A stretch of DNA of 44,999 nt from Streptosporangiaceae bacterium (lineage in GTDB: Bacteria; Actinomycetota; Actinomycetes; Streptosporangiales; Streptosporangiaceae): assembly GCA_025964695.1 (NCBI GenBank), contig JAOPYK010000279.1, positions 1 through 44,999 on the forward strand, written 5' to 3'. Each line of letters opens with the position of its first letter. Position 1 is the stretch's first letter. Shown here in pieces: positions 31,994 to 40,395 of the stretch. A program made the translations under genes and the position numbers. The notes under the pieces are model-generated. The model saw only the letters and a list, made by a program, of their open reading frames with translations, ran no database searches and was not told the DNA's origin.

Positions 31994-33943
31994 ATGGACA
32001 CGACGGTTGCAGATCCACTCGTCGGGCAAGTGCTCGACGGGCGCTACCGCATTGAGTCCCGGATCGCCCGCGGCGGAATGGCCACCGTCTACGTGGCCCG
32101 TGACATCAAACTCGGTCGCGCCATCGCGCTCAAGGTCATGCACGCCAACCTGGCGCAGGACGACGAGTTCGTCCGGCGTTTCATCGTCGAGGCCAAATCC
32201 GCGGCGGCGCTGTCCCACCCCAACGTGGTGGCCGTCTACGATCAGGGCACCGACGGCCAGTACGTCTTCCTGGCGATGGAGTACGTCCCGGGCCGCACGC
32301 TGCGCGACCTGCTCACCGAGCAGGGCCGGCTGGGACCCCGCCAGGCGCTGAGCTTGATGCAGCCGGTGCTGGCCGCACTGGGCGCCGCCCACCGGGCCGG
32401 GCTCGTGCACCGCGACGTCAAGCCCGAGAACGTCCTGCTGACCGATGACGGCCAGGTGAAAGTGGCCGACTTCGGGCTGGCCCGGGCCGAGACGGCGAGC
32501 AAGCAGACGAAGACCGGCATGATCATTGGCACGGTCGGCTACATGGCGCCCGAGCAGGTGCTGTCCGGCCACGCCGACTCCCGCTCCGACGTGTACGCCG
32601 CCGGGATCATGCTGTTCGAGTTGCTCACCGGCTACCAGCCGCATCAGGCCGAGAGCCCGCTCGCGGTGGCCTACAAGCACGTGAACGAGGTCGTGCCACT
32701 GCCGTCCAGCGTGCTTCCCGGGATCCCGCCGCAGCTCGACGCGCTGGTCGCCACCTCCACCAGCCACGATCCGGCTCGTCGGCCCGCAGACGCCAACCAC
32801 TTCCTCGCCGTCGCGGCCGAGACCGACCGGGCGCTCCCCCGCGACATCGACCACCAGATGGCCGGCGTCATAGCCTCCTTCCAGCAGCCGATGGTCCACG
32901 GCGGCGGCTCGCACACCTCGGTCCTGCCGCCGGGGCTGGTGCGGCACGGCGCGCCGCCGGAGGCGCCCGCCCCATTCGCGGACCGCCTGATCTCCTTCGT
33001 CACCGGCCGGTTCGTCCTCATCGCGCTGGGCCTCATCGCCGCCCTGGTGCTGGGCTGGGCGGTCTGGTACCAGACCGCCGGCCAGTACGAGACCGTCCCC
33101 GGCAACGTCATCGGCGTCTCGCTGAAGGACGCCAGGACCCAGCTCGAGGCCAAAGGCTACCGGGTGGCCCTGGGCAAGGCCAGGTACGACCCGAAGGTGC
33201 TCAAGGGCATGGTGTCCGCCACCGACCCCGTACCCGGCACCCGGATCACCAAGACCGCGCTCGTCACCCTGATCCCGTCCAAGGGCAAGGCGCCGGTGCC
33301 GGTGCCGAGCGTGGCGGGCAAGTCCCTCGCCGAAGCCCAGAGCGCGTTGACGGACAAGGGTTTCAACGCCGACAACGTCACCCGGGAGGCCTCCGGCACC
33401 GTGGCCCGCGACCAGGTCATCCGCACGAACCCGGGCGCCGGGGAGATGGTGCAGCCCGGCGAGTCCGTCACGGTCGTGGTCAGCGACGGCATCAAGGTGC
33501 CCAACCTCGTCGGCAAAACCCGTGAGGAGGCCGCACAGCTGCTCCAGCAGGCGGGGCTGACCCCGTCCTTCCAGGAGCAGGACGGCCAGCCGCCCAACGT
33601 GGTGGTGAACCAGAACCCGCCTTCCGACACCGGCGTCAGCAAGGGCGACACCGTGACCGTCACGGTCAACAAGCCGAAGTGCTTCTTCGACCAGTTCGGC
33701 ATCAAGGTCGGCTGCGACAACGGCGGTGGTCAGGGCCAGGGAGGCCAGGGAGGCCAGGGACAGGACCAGATCCCGGTCCCCAATGTCGTGGGCCAGCAGG
33801 TGCACGACGCCCGGCAGGCGCTACGAGACGCTGGATTCCAGGTCAACGTGTCCGGGTTCGGCGGCAACACCGTCAAATTGCAGTTCCCCAACAGCGGCCA
33901 GGCCGCTCGCGGATCGACGGTCAACCTCGTCCGCGGGCCCTGA
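31994..33943 (+). CDS. PASTA-domain Ser/Thr protein kinase (PknL/PknB-like)
   Basis: Receptor kinase of 649 aa that probably senses peptidoglycan or lipid II. The kinase domain spans 18-280 (ATP lysine Lys47, HRDVKPEN at 139-146, DFG at 159-161, TVGYMAPEQ). A juxtamembrane segment leads to one transmembrane helix (about 340-358). Outside are four PASTA repeats: about 365-431, 434-497, 498-562 and, after a Gly/Gln-rich linker with two cysteines (PKCFFDQFGIKVGC), 592-649. Position beside thi genes and an Rv2175c-like gene suggests PknL, whose M. tuberculosis form as I recall it lacks PASTA repeats. Catalytically intact. Confidence 0.94.
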   Translation: MDTTVADPLVGQVLDGRYRIESRIARGGMATVYVARDIKLGRAIALKVMHANLAQDDEFVRRFIVEAKSAAALSHPNVVAVYDQGTDGQYVFLAMEYVPGRTLRDLLTEQGRLGPRQALSLMQPVLAALGAAHRAGLVHRDVKPENVLLTDDGQVKVADFGLARAETASKQTKTGMIIGTVGYMAPEQVLSGHADSRSDVYAAGIMLFELLTGYQPHQAESPLAVAYKHVNEVVPLPSSVLPGIPPQLDALVATSTSHDPARRPADANHFLAVAAETDRALPRDIDHQMAGVIASFQQPMVHGGGSHTSVLPPGLVRHGAPPEAPAPFADRLISFVTGRFVLIALGLIAALVLGWAVWYQTAGQYETVPGNVIGVSLKDARTQLEAKGYRVALGKARYDPKVLKGMVSATDPVPGTRITKTALVTLIPSKGKAPVPVPSVAGKSLAEAQSALTDKGFNADNVTREASGTVARDQVIRTNPGAGEMVQPGESVTVVVSDGIKVPNLVGKTREEAAQLLQQAGLTPSFQEQDGQPPNVVVNQNPPSDTGVSKGDTVTVTVNKPKCFFDQFGIKVGCDNGGGQGQGGQGGQGQDQIPVPNVVGQQVHDARQALRDAGFQVNVSGFGGNTVKLQFPNSGQAARGSTVNLVRGP

Positions 33944-34000
33944 TCACCGCAGGCCACCACGGCCGGGGCTGCCGGTCGGGGTGAGTAGGCTGGTGGGTCT

Positions 34001-34864
34001 ATGACTGGGTCTATGACGCCGACTCCCAAGAGCCCCATCGGCGGGCATGTTTTCGTCACCGGGGGCCTGGCCACCGGCGGGCTGAAGTACGCGGCCGAGA
34101 TCGGGGCGGAGGCCATTCAGGTCTTCATATCCAACCCGCGCGGCTGGGCCCTGGCGGCGGGCAAGGCCACCGAGGACACCACGCTGCGCGACAGCGGCAT
34201 GCCCACCTACGTGCACGCGTCCTACCTCCTCAACTTCGGCTCGCCCACCGAGGAGACCCTGAAGAAATCGGTGGACTCCGCCCGGCACGCACTGAGGCGG
34301 GCGGCCGACATCGGCGCCCGGGGCGTGGTCGTGCACACCGGGTCCGCGGTCAGCCAGTCCTACGAGCAGGCGATGCGGCAGATCCACGAGCACCTGCTGC
34401 CGCTGCTGGAGGAGATCCCCGAGGACGGGCCCGATCTGCTGCTGGAACCGATGGCCGGACAGGGCGCCATGCTGTGCGCGACCGTGCAGCAGCTGGGCCC
34501 CTACTTCGACGCGCTGGACCGGCATCCCCGGCTCGGCGTATGCCTGGACACCTGCCACGCCTTCGCCGCCGGACATGACCTCACCGCCGAGGGTGGGGTG
34601 AAGGAGACCATCGACGCGCTCGTCGAGACCGTCGGTGCCGGGCGGCTGAAGCTGATCCACGCCAACGACTCCAAGGACCCGTGCGGTTCCGCTAAGGACC
34701 GGCACGAGAACATCGGCGCGGGCCGGATCGGTGAGTCCCCGTTCGCCGAGCTCTTCCGGCATCCGGCGGTGGCGGGGATCCCCTTCGTGATCGAGACTCC
34801 GGGCCGGTCCGCCGACCCGCACCGCCAGGATATCGACACGCTCAGAAGGCTGCGGGACGGCTGA
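34001..34864 (+). CDS. nfo: Deoxyribonuclease IV (AP endonuclease, endonuclease IV family)
   Basis: Zinc-dependent TIM-barrel endonuclease that incises abasic sites in base excision repair. The 287-aa product has PTYVHASYLLNFGSP (His72), GARGVVVHTGS, DLLLEPMAGQG (metal Glu), LGVCLDTCHAFAAGHD, LIHANDSKDPCGSAKDRHENIGAG and FVIETPG, which supply the three-zinc ligand set in order. The ATG at 34001 follows TAGGCT by 9 nt and may be leaderless; an ATG four codons later (in a repeated tctatgac) is an alternative. Confidence 0.94.
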   Translation: MTGSMTPTPKSPIGGHVFVTGGLATGGLKYAAEIGAEAIQVFISNPRGWALAAGKATEDTTLRDSGMPTYVHASYLLNFGSPTEETLKKSVDSARHALRRAADIGARGVVVHTGSAVSQSYEQAMRQIHEHLLPLLEEIPEDGPDLLLEPMAGQGAMLCATVQQLGPYFDALDRHPRLGVCLDTCHAFAAGHDLTAEGGVKETIDALVETVGAGRLKLIHANDSKDPCGSAKDRHENIGAGRIGESPFAELFRHPAVAGIPFVIETPGRSADPHRQDIDTLRRLRDG

Positions 34865-34888
34865 GCCGGCCCCGGCCCGGCCGGTCCG

Positions 34889-34983
34889 CCACGAACCGTA
34901 CCGAACACGGCGGCCCGGACCCACGAACCGTACCGAACACGGCGGCCCGGGACCCGCGGAACGTACCGGACGCGGCGGCCCGG
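34889..34983. repeat. Three tandem 30-bp repeats spaced 32-33 bp
   Basis: Copies at 34889-34918 and 34921-34950 are identical over 30 bp; the copy at 34954-34983 differs at a few positions (same acgtaccg...cggcggcccgg frame). The spacing is 32 then 33 bp, about three helical turns. The array ends 15 bp before a predicted 6C RNA and may be a set of protein-binding sites upstream of it. Confidence 0.8.
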
Positions 34984-34990
34984 GCGCACG

Positions 34991-35049
34991 AAAAAAAGGG
35001 CCCGGGCACTGCCGAACAACCCCCCGACTGTTCAGCAGCACCCGAGCCC
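34991..35049 (-). terminator. Possible minus-strand terminator of the symporter operon
   Basis: On the minus strand the arms 35049-35029 and 35018-34998 form 21 continuous pairs (17 Watson-Crick, 4 G-U) with a 10-nt loop, followed directly by seven T (34997-34991). It lies about 300 nt after the symporter stop. It uses the same DNA as hairpin 1 of the 6C RNA on the opposite strand. 35091-35346 otherwise holds nothing that I can support. Confidence 0.5.
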
Positions 35050-35090
35050 GCCGCCGTCAGGCCCCACCCCCCCGGTACGGGGCCTGTCGG
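34998..35090 (+). ncRNA. 6C-type small RNA
   Basis: Two stem-loops on the plus strand each carry a run of at least six C in the loop, the defining feature of the actinobacterial 6C RNA family. Hairpin 1: 35010-35018 with 35029-35037, loop containing C6 (35020-35025), extendable down to 34998/35049 with some mismatches. Hairpin 2: 35054-35065 with 35079-35090 (11 pairs, one mismatch), loop containing C7 (35067-35073). It lies alone between nfo and a convergent operon. Read on the minus strand, the 21-bp stem 34998-35018/35029-35049 pairs fully with G-U wobbles and is followed by T7, so it could also terminate the symporter operon. Confidence 0.7.
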
Positions 35091-35346
35091 CTCTGATCCG
35101 GCTTCCGAAACGAGTCCCACGTCGTACGTTCGGGAATCCCCGCCCATCAACGTGGTACGACCGCTCCAGCGCTCCGGATCTCCTGTGTCGTCTTGAAGTT
35201 CGGTGCTCAGGACGAACACTATGCGTCTTACCGCCGAACAGGGTGGTCGGAAACCGCACCCTCGATAAGCGGTGCGTAGCCAGCGTCATACGCTCAGTAG
35301 TCATAGGACGAGCGGTCAATGCGGCGGGACGAACGGCCCTGAGAGC

Positions 35347-37053
35347 TCATCGGGCGCGGCCCGTCGTCAGTTCCTCGGGCAGATGGAGCCTGGCCATCAC
35401 CCGATCCACCCCGGCCGGCACCCGGAGCGGGGTCAGCAGCGAGACCAGCACCATCATCGTGAAGGTGACCGGGACGATGGCGATGGTGGGCTGTGCGAGC
35501 AACGCCCCTGGCCAGCCGTCTTGCGGGCCGCACAGGAGGTGGGCCAGTGCGGCCACGACCGCGAGCGCGCAGCCGACGACGAGACCCGCCACGGCGCCCA
35601 CCGGGGTCAGCCGCCGCCACCAGACGCCGAGGACCAGGAGCGGGCACAGCGAGCACGCCGACACCGTGCAGGCGAGCGTGACCAGGCCGGCCGAGCCGAG
35701 CGGTCCGATCCATGCGACCAGTGTGAGCGGCACGATGACGGCGATGAGCGCGCCGGCCCTGAACGAGCCCGCCCCGCCTCGCAGCGCGCAGTGCGAGACG
35801 GTGCCGGCGACGGCCACCACGGCGCAGCAGGACGCGGACGCGAAAGCCGCGAAAGCCGCCGCGGCGATCAGCCCGGTCAGGAAGGAGCCGGCCGGTCCTG
35901 GAGCGACGCGGTGCGGCAGCATGAGGATGGCGGCCTCGCCGTCTCCGGTCATGAGCAGGCCGGGGGTGTAGAGCCGCCCGAGCGCACCGTAAAGCGCGGG
36001 AAGGACGCAGAACAGCCCGAGCAGCGCCGGGACCATGGCGGCGGTACGGCGCGCCGCCCGCCCGCACGCGTGGGCGGAGAAGCATCCGACGACCTGCGGC
36101 AGCCCCATGGTGCCCAGCAGCACGCTGAGGACCACGGAGTAGGTGGTGAACAGCGGGTGGTCACCGCCGCGGCCGAACGGCGTCCAGCCGGCACCGCCCC
36201 GCGCCGGCAGCGGGGCCGCGTGCGGCACCCCGGCCCCGGCAGGCAAGACCAGCTGAGCGCCCTCCTCCAGCACGTGCGTGCCGGGTCGGAGCACGACGTG
36301 CTCCCCGTCGTGGCGTTCCCCGTCGAGCACCCCGGCGATCTCGATATCGGTGCCGGTGAGCACCCGGACCGCCACGTCGAGGTCGATGGCGACGGTCGTC
36401 TCGCGCCCGAAGTGCGACAGCTCCGGCCGGGCCGGGTCGGCGCCGCCGTCCAGACGCCAGATCGCCATCACGGCCACCACCGGGACGGCGACCACGATGA
36501 GCTTGAGCCAGCATCGGAAGGCCCCGCCGACGGTGATTCTGCGAATGCCGCCGGTGAGCACGATGGTCAGTGCGACCAAGACCACGACCGCCCAGCCCAC
36601 CCATGCCGGCGACCCCGCCAGCACCCGCAGGGCGATGCCGGCACTCTCCAACTGGGGCAGCAGGTAGAACCAGCCGATGACGCAGACGCAGACGCTGACC
36701 GCCCGCTGCACCGCCTGAGAACCCAGCCGCCATCCGGCGAAGCCCGCGAGGGTAAAGGCGCCGGAACGGCGCAGCGGCGCGGTCACGAAGGCCTGCAGCA
36801 GCACATGCCCGGCGGCCGCCCCGACGGGCAGCCACAGCATGTCGGTCCCGTAGGCCAGCACCAGGCCCGCGGTGCCGAGGAAGGCCGCCGCCGAGATGAA
36901 CTCGCTGCCGATCGCCGAGGGGTTCCACAGCTCCTGCATCGTCTGCGGGGTGACCGGCGGGCAGGCAGCCGCCCGGGGCCTCCATACCAGGGTGAGCGCT
37001 CCCATGACCACCACCGGCATCGTCAGCGCGGCCGCCACCACGGGCACGCTCAC
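35347..37053 (-). CDS. Sodium:solute symporter family protein (acetate/monocarboxylate-permease-like)
   Basis: A 568-aa integral membrane transporter with about 13 hydrophobic segments. NPSAIGSEFISAAAFLGTAGLVLAYG corresponds to the conserved SSS-family helix of ActP-type cation/acetate symporters (SAASFLG), and YSVVLSVLLGTMGLPQVV and the TPVGAVAGLVVG stretch also fit. The solute is not certain; small monocarboxylates are the likeliest. The start GTG at 37053 overlaps the stop of a small membrane protein (GTGA). Last gene of a four-gene coupled operon with its own LytTR two-component system, which presumably controls it. Confidence 0.88.
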   Translation of the reverse strand: MSVPVVAAALTMPVVVMGALTLVWRPRAAACPPVTPQTMQELWNPSAIGSEFISAAAFLGTAGLVLAYGTDMLWLPVGAAAGHVLLQAFVTAPLRRSGAFTLAGFAGWRLGSQAVQRAVSVCVCVIGWFYLLPQLESAGIALRVLAGSPAWVGWAVVVLVALTIVLTGGIRRITVGGAFRCWLKLIVVAVPVVAVMAIWRLDGGADPARPELSHFGRETTVAIDLDVAVRVLTGTDIEIAGVLDGERHDGEHVVLRPGTHVLEEGAQLVLPAGAGVPHAAPLPARGGAGWTPFGRGGDHPLFTTYSVVLSVLLGTMGLPQVVGCFSAHACGRAARRTAAMVPALLGLFCVLPALYGALGRLYTPGLLMTGDGEAAILMLPHRVAPGPAGSFLTGLIAAAAFAAFASASCCAVVAVAGTVSHCALRGGAGSFRAGALIAVIVPLTLVAWIGPLGSAGLVTLACTVSACSLCPLLVLGVWWRRLTPVGAVAGLVVGCALAVVAALAHLLCGPQDGWPGALLAQPTIAIVPVTFTMMVLVSLLTPLRVPAGVDRVMARLHLPEELTTGRAR

Positions 37054-37421
37054 GAGCGCTCCACGACATCGGTGAAGTCCCGTTCGGTGCGCTCCGCCTG
37101 CCGCACGTGCCACGCGGCCGTCACGATCCAGACCGGCTGGACGCACAGCGCCAGCACCAGCCACGGCAGGGGCACCCCCAGCAACCGCGACCGGGACAGC
37201 CCCGGAACCACCGTGAACACCGCCGGCAGGCCGCCAAGGGCCACCACCATGATCAGGGAGGTGAGCAGTGCCAGGCGCAGCTGGGCCCGCATCAGCGAAC
37301 GGACGTACACGGCGCCCAGCTCGGTCTGTTCGTCGAGGTCCCGGGTCACCGGCCAGTGCCTGACGGTCCGGGGCGCCCGCGTACGCGGGCTGGTCACCGG
37401 CACCCGCCGCGGGTCGCTCAC
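37050..37421 (-). CDS. Small two-helix membrane protein, partner of the symporter
   Basis: A 123-aa protein with a cytosolic N-terminus and two transmembrane segments (ALLTSLIMVVALGGLPAVFTVV and LPWLVLALCVQPVWIVTAAW). It occupies the place of DUF485-type proteins commonly found before acetate symporters, but I cannot confirm the family by eye. The GTG start overlaps the response-regulator stop and its stop overlaps the symporter start (both 4 nt), so the proteins are probably made in fixed ratio. It likely assembles with or regulates the symporter. Confidence 0.78.
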   Translation of the reverse strand: MSDPRRVPVTSPRTRAPRTVRHWPVTRDLDEQTELGAVYVRSLMRAQLRLALLTSLIMVVALGGLPAVFTVVPGLSRSRLLGVPLPWLVLALCVQPVWIVTAAWHVRQAERTERDFTDVVERS

Positions 37422-38308
37422 GGTGCCTCCCTCGGCGGCGGACCGGCGGAGGAGGGGCCCGGAACCGGCGGACCCGGCACGGAAGGACCGGAGGACGGAT
37501 CGGGCAGCGGTTGCGGACGGGAGGTCTGGGGCAGCGGGGAGTCCGGGCGGGGGCGGGGATCGAACCGGAATCGCCGGACGAGCAGGTCGCGTACCTCCCG
37601 GGTGTGGCGCCGGCTCACCGGCAGCAGTTCGTCGCCGACCTGCACGGTGGCCCGGCCGCCTTCGAAGCGCAGTTCGGTGATGTGCCGGGCGGAGACCAGG
37701 GTGCTGCGATGGATCCGGATGAAGCCTGCGGCCTCCCACCGCCTGGCCAGGACCACCAGCGGCATCCGGATCAGGTAGCCGCCCTCGGAGGTGTGCAGCC
37801 GTACGTAGTCGCCGTGCGCCTCGACGTACAGCACCGTCGACCGCATGACGAGCCGGGTACGGCCGCCCAGCTCGACGGGGATCACCTCGTCCAGCTCCGT
37901 CTCGTCCGGCGCAGGCCCACCGTCCTTACGGTTCACGGCCACCTGAACCCGCCGTACGGCCTCGGCCAGGCGCTGCGGCCGTACCGGTTTCAGGAGATAG
38001 TCCAAAGCGCCCAGCTCATAGGCCGAGACCGCGCAGTCATCGTGCGCGGTCACGAAGACCACGACCGGCGGGGCCGCGAACTCCATGAGGAGCCGGCTGA
38101 AGTCGAGACCGTCGAGCCCGGGCATCCGGATGTCGAGGAAGATGGCGTCCAGCCGCTGTCCGGCGACCAGCATGCGGCTCAGGTTCCGCAGCGCCTGGGC
38201 CGCCTCGGAGGCGGCCGTCACCTGTTCGATCCGCGGATCCTCACGCAGGAGGTAGGCCAGCTCTTCCAGCGCGGGAACCTCATCGTCGACCGCAAGTACG
38301 TGAAGCAT
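37418..38308 (-). CDS. LytTR-family response regulator
   Basis: Two-component transcription factor of 296 aa. The receiver domain (1-120) has VDDE at 8-10, the phosphoacceptor Asp59 in AIFLDIRMPG, and Lys in LLKPVRP. The LytTR DNA-binding domain spans about 145-245 (VLYVEAHGDYVRLHT, FIRIHRSTLVSARHI, LLPVSRRHTREVRDLL). A Pro/Ser-rich tail of about 45 residues follows. I chose the ATG at 38308, where MLHVLAVDDE starts the receiver strand and AAGG lies upstream. It follows a LytS-type kinase and precedes the membrane protein and symporter, its probable targets. Confidence 0.93.
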   Translation of the reverse strand: MLHVLAVDDEVPALEELAYLLREDPRIEQVTAASEAAQALRNLSRMLVAGQRLDAIFLDIRMPGLDGLDFSRLLMEFAAPPVVVFVTAHDDCAVSAYELGALDYLLKPVRPQRLAEAVRRVQVAVNRKDGGPAPDETELDEVIPVELGGRTRLVMRSTVLYVEAHGDYVRLHTSEGGYLIRMPLVVLARRWEAAGFIRIHRSTLVSARHITELRFEGGRATVQVGDELLPVSRRHTREVRDLLVRRFRFDPRPRPDSPLPQTSRPQPLPDPSSGPSVPGPPVPGPSSAGPPPREAP

Positions 38309-38391
38309 GTGCTGACCTTGCCCGTGATCACCGTGTGTACGCAATCGCTTTCACCAGGTAGCCGGGAATTGCTTCGTCGAGCCGCTGGGAT

Positions 38392-39516
38392 TCACTCCGG
38401 AAAGAGGCCGGGCCGGCATTTCGGCACCCGCAGGCTCACCTTGGTGCCGGCTCCCTGACCGGTCTCCACGATGAGGCCGAACTCGTCTCCGTAGACCTGC
38501 CTCATCCGTTCGTCGACATTGGCCAGGCCGATACCCGCATTGGGGCCGGTGTCGCCGGCCAGCACCGCCCGCAACCGCTCCGGATCCATTCCGATCCCGT
38601 CGTCCTCGATGCTGATGGCGGTCTCGGCACCGGCGTCGCGGGCCACGATGCGGACGTGGAACGACTTCCTGCTGGCCTCCATTCCATGCCGGATCGCGTT
38701 CTCCACCAGCGGCTGCAAGGACAGAAAGGGCACGGCCACGGGCAGCACCTCGGGGGCGATCTCCACCGTGAAGCGCAGCCGCTCACCGAATCGGGCGCGC
38801 TCCAGAAGCAGATATCGGTCGATGGACCGCAGTTCCTCGGCGAGCGTGGTGAACTCGCGCGGATTGCGAAACGAGTAGCGCGCGAAGTCGGCGAAGTCGA
38901 GGAGCAGTTCCCGCGCGCGTTCCGGATCCGTACGCACGAAGGAGGCGATGGTCGTCAGCGAGTTGTAGACGAAGTGCGGGGAGATCTGAGCCCGCAGCGC
39001 CCGCATCTCGGCCTCTATCAGCCGGGCCCGGGCGGAGTCGAGCTCGGCCAGCTCGAGCTGGCCGGACACCCAGCGGGCCACCTCGCCCAGCGCCCGGATC
39101 CGGGTCGGGCAGGCGGCGGGACCGTAGGCCGCCAGTGCCCCCACCACCCGCCCTTCGATGGTGAGCGGCGCGACCATGCCCACCCGCAGCTTGCAGAAGG
39201 GATCCCCGCAGGCGACCAGTTCCGGCGCGACCACCCGGGGGCGCCCCGATTTCAGCACCGGGTTCACATGTCCCAGCGCACGGCCGGCGTGCTCGGAACC
39301 GGCGCCGTCCCAGCCGAGCAACTGCTCCGCGTCGGTCAGCGCCACCGCCTCCGCACCGAGCAGCGCTCGCAGATGCCGGGCCGCCTTGCGGGCGGAGTCC
39401 CTGGTCAGGCCGGATCGCAGGGTCGGCGACGCCAGCGAGATGGTGTGCAGGGTGCCGAAGCCGGCCTCGTCGGCGAGCGAGCCGAATCCGCGTCGCCGTG
39501 TTCTTCGCCAGACCAT
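38392..39516 (-). CDS. Cytosolic GAF-domain histidine kinase, LytS type
   Basis: A 374-aa sensor kinase without transmembrane helices. A GAF domain covers about 35-155 and contains a Cys pair in ELVACGDPFCKLR (103 and 108) plus Cys136 in AACPTR, which could bind a ligand or sense redox. The phosphoacceptor is His181 in AQISPHFVYNSL (HisKA_LytS type), followed by the ATPase motifs PLVENAIRHGM, EDDGIGMD and GIGLANVDERM. The ATG at 39516 lies 8 nt after a TATCAT hexamer and lacks a ribosome-binding site, so it may be leaderless. First gene of the kinase-regulator-membrane protein-symporter operon. Confidence 0.92.
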   Translation of the reverse strand: MVWRRTRRRGFGSLADEAGFGTLHTISLASPTLRSGLTRDSARKAARHLRALLGAEAVALTDAEQLLGWDGAGSEHAGRALGHVNPVLKSGRPRVVAPELVACGDPFCKLRVGMVAPLTIEGRVVGALAAYGPAACPTRIRALGEVARWVSGQLELAELDSARARLIEAEMRALRAQISPHFVYNSLTTIASFVRTDPERARELLLDFADFARYSFRNPREFTTLAEELRSIDRYLLLERARFGERLRFTVEIAPEVLPVAVPFLSLQPLVENAIRHGMEASRKSFHVRIVARDAGAETAISIEDDGIGMDPERLRAVLAGDTGPNAGIGLANVDERMRQVYGDEFGLIVETGQGAGTKVSLRVPKCRPGLFPE

Positions 39517-39524
39517 GACAGACC

Positions 39525-39530
39525 ATGATA
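39525..39530 (-). promoter_or_regulatory. -10 of the histidine kinase operon
   Basis: Minus-strand TATCAT (five of six positions of TATAAT) ends 8 nt before the kinase ATG, in a short AT-rich patch between two GC-rich regions. No clear -35. Confidence 0.45.
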
Positions 39531-39613
39531 ACGAACAGTAAGCAGACGGGCACGCTGAATGACGCATCGGGCCGCGCCCGGCCCCGCTCCTCGAGCGGCC
39601 TCCAGAGCGGGTC

Positions 39614-40231
39614 CTAGAGCGGCGGGGACTCGCCGTCCTCCTCCTGGTAGGAGTAGCGCTGCTCACGCCAGGGGTCGGCGGTGTTGTGGTAGCCGCGTTC
39701 CTCCCAGAACCCGCGCTGGTCCTGGACCAGATACTCCACGGCGCGTGCCCACTTGACGCTCTTCCAGGCATACAGGTGCGGCACGACCAGCCGGACCGGG
39801 AAGCCGTGGTCGGGCGTGAGGCGCTCGCCGTTGTGGTGGGTGGCGAGCATCGTGCCCGCGGCGAGGAAGTCCGCCATCCGGAGGTTGGCGCTGTACCCGT
39901 ACTCCGCCCAGACCATCACGTGGGTGACGTCCGGATGCGGCGGGGCCAGCTCCACGAAAGCGTCGCCGGTGATGCCCTCCCAGTGGTTGTCCGGGATGGT
40001 GAACTTGGTGACGCAGTGGAAGTCCGCGACGACCTTCTCCGTGGGCAGGCCGTCGAACTCCTCCCAGTTCCAGCGGTACTGCCGGTCGGCCGCGGTGGCT
40101 CCGTACACCCGGAAATCCCAGTCCTTGGGACGGAACTTGGGCACCGGACCGTAGTGCAGGACGGGCCAGCCGCGGGGCACGTACTGTCCCGGCGGCAGTG
40201 GCTTCTCGAGCTCGGTCCCTGGATCTGTCAT
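39614..40231 (-). CDS. Sulfite-oxidase-like molybdopterin oxidoreductase
   Basis: A 205-aa molybdopterin-binding protein of the sulfite-oxidase fold, single catalytic domain. ADFHCVTKFTIPDNHWEG places the conserved molybdenum-ligand Cys73; GYSANLRMADF, DHGFPVRLVVPHLYAWKSVKW and the final GFWEERGYHNTADPWREQRY are typical of the sulfite oxidase-like group. No heme or dimerisation domain and no signal peptide are present, so it acts in the cytosol; its substrate is unknown. The ATG at 40231 has no clear Shine-Dalgarno sequence. It is divergent from the aroF leader region. Confidence 0.9.
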   Translation of the reverse strand: MTDPGTELEKPLPPGQYVPRGWPVLHYGPVPKFRPKDWDFRVYGATAADRQYRWNWEEFDGLPTEKVVADFHCVTKFTIPDNHWEGITGDAFVELAPPHPDVTHVMVWAEYGYSANLRMADFLAAGTMLATHHNGERLTPDHGFPVRLVVPHLYAWKSVKWARAVEYLVQDQRGFWEERGYHNTADPWREQRYSYQEEDGESPPL

Positions 40232-40307
40232 GACCCGGCCATACTGCCACCCTTGCGAGGTGAGCCATATTCGGCCCCTCCCGCCTGCGGCACCCTGGGA
40301 CTGTGTG

Positions 40308-40313
40308 TAGTGT
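40308..40313 (+). promoter_or_regulatory. -10 of the aroF leader transcript
   Basis: TAGTGT ends 7 nt before the GTG at 40321, compatible with a leaderless leader peptide. The -35 position (40285-40290, CTGCGG) is poor. Confidence 0.4.
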
Positions 40314-40320
40314 GTGTGAC

Positions 40321-40395
40321 GTGCGCAACGTCGTCCACTCCTTTTGGTATGGCCAGCCCGGAGCCCGGGTGATGGTCGGTCGAACGCTGCGCTGA
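40321..40395 (+). CDS. aroF leader peptide with consecutive Phe-Trp-Tyr codons
   Basis: A 24-codon frame starting GTG CGC AAC (MRNVVHSFWYG...) and ending TGA at 40393-40395, 87 nt before aroF. Codons 8-10 are TTT TGG TAT (40342-40350), one of each aromatic amino acid, as expected of an attenuator that senses Phe-, Trp- and Tyr-tRNA charging. In-frame GTG codons at 40312 and 40303 are alternative starts. It is followed by a 9-bp stem (40368-40406) and a terminator hairpin, the classical order of leader peptide, pause/antiterminator and terminator. DAHP synthase is the entry enzyme for all three amino acids, so the logic fits. Confidence 0.75.
   Translation: MRNVVHSFWYGQPGARVMVGRTLR

Noticed and set aside
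34889-34983. CRISPR-like array
   Set aside because: The three units abut with only 2-3 nt between them, so there are no spacers; it is a simple tandem repeat.
34501-35219. Minus-strand frames with repeated RRVRYG-like peptides near 34.9 kb
   Set aside because: The repetition comes from the tandem DNA repeats; frames run antisense into nfo and lack starts with ribosome-binding sites.
35091-35346. tRNA or other stable RNA gene beside the 6C RNA
   Set aside because: No cloverleaf, T-loop or 3' CCA region could be found on either strand.
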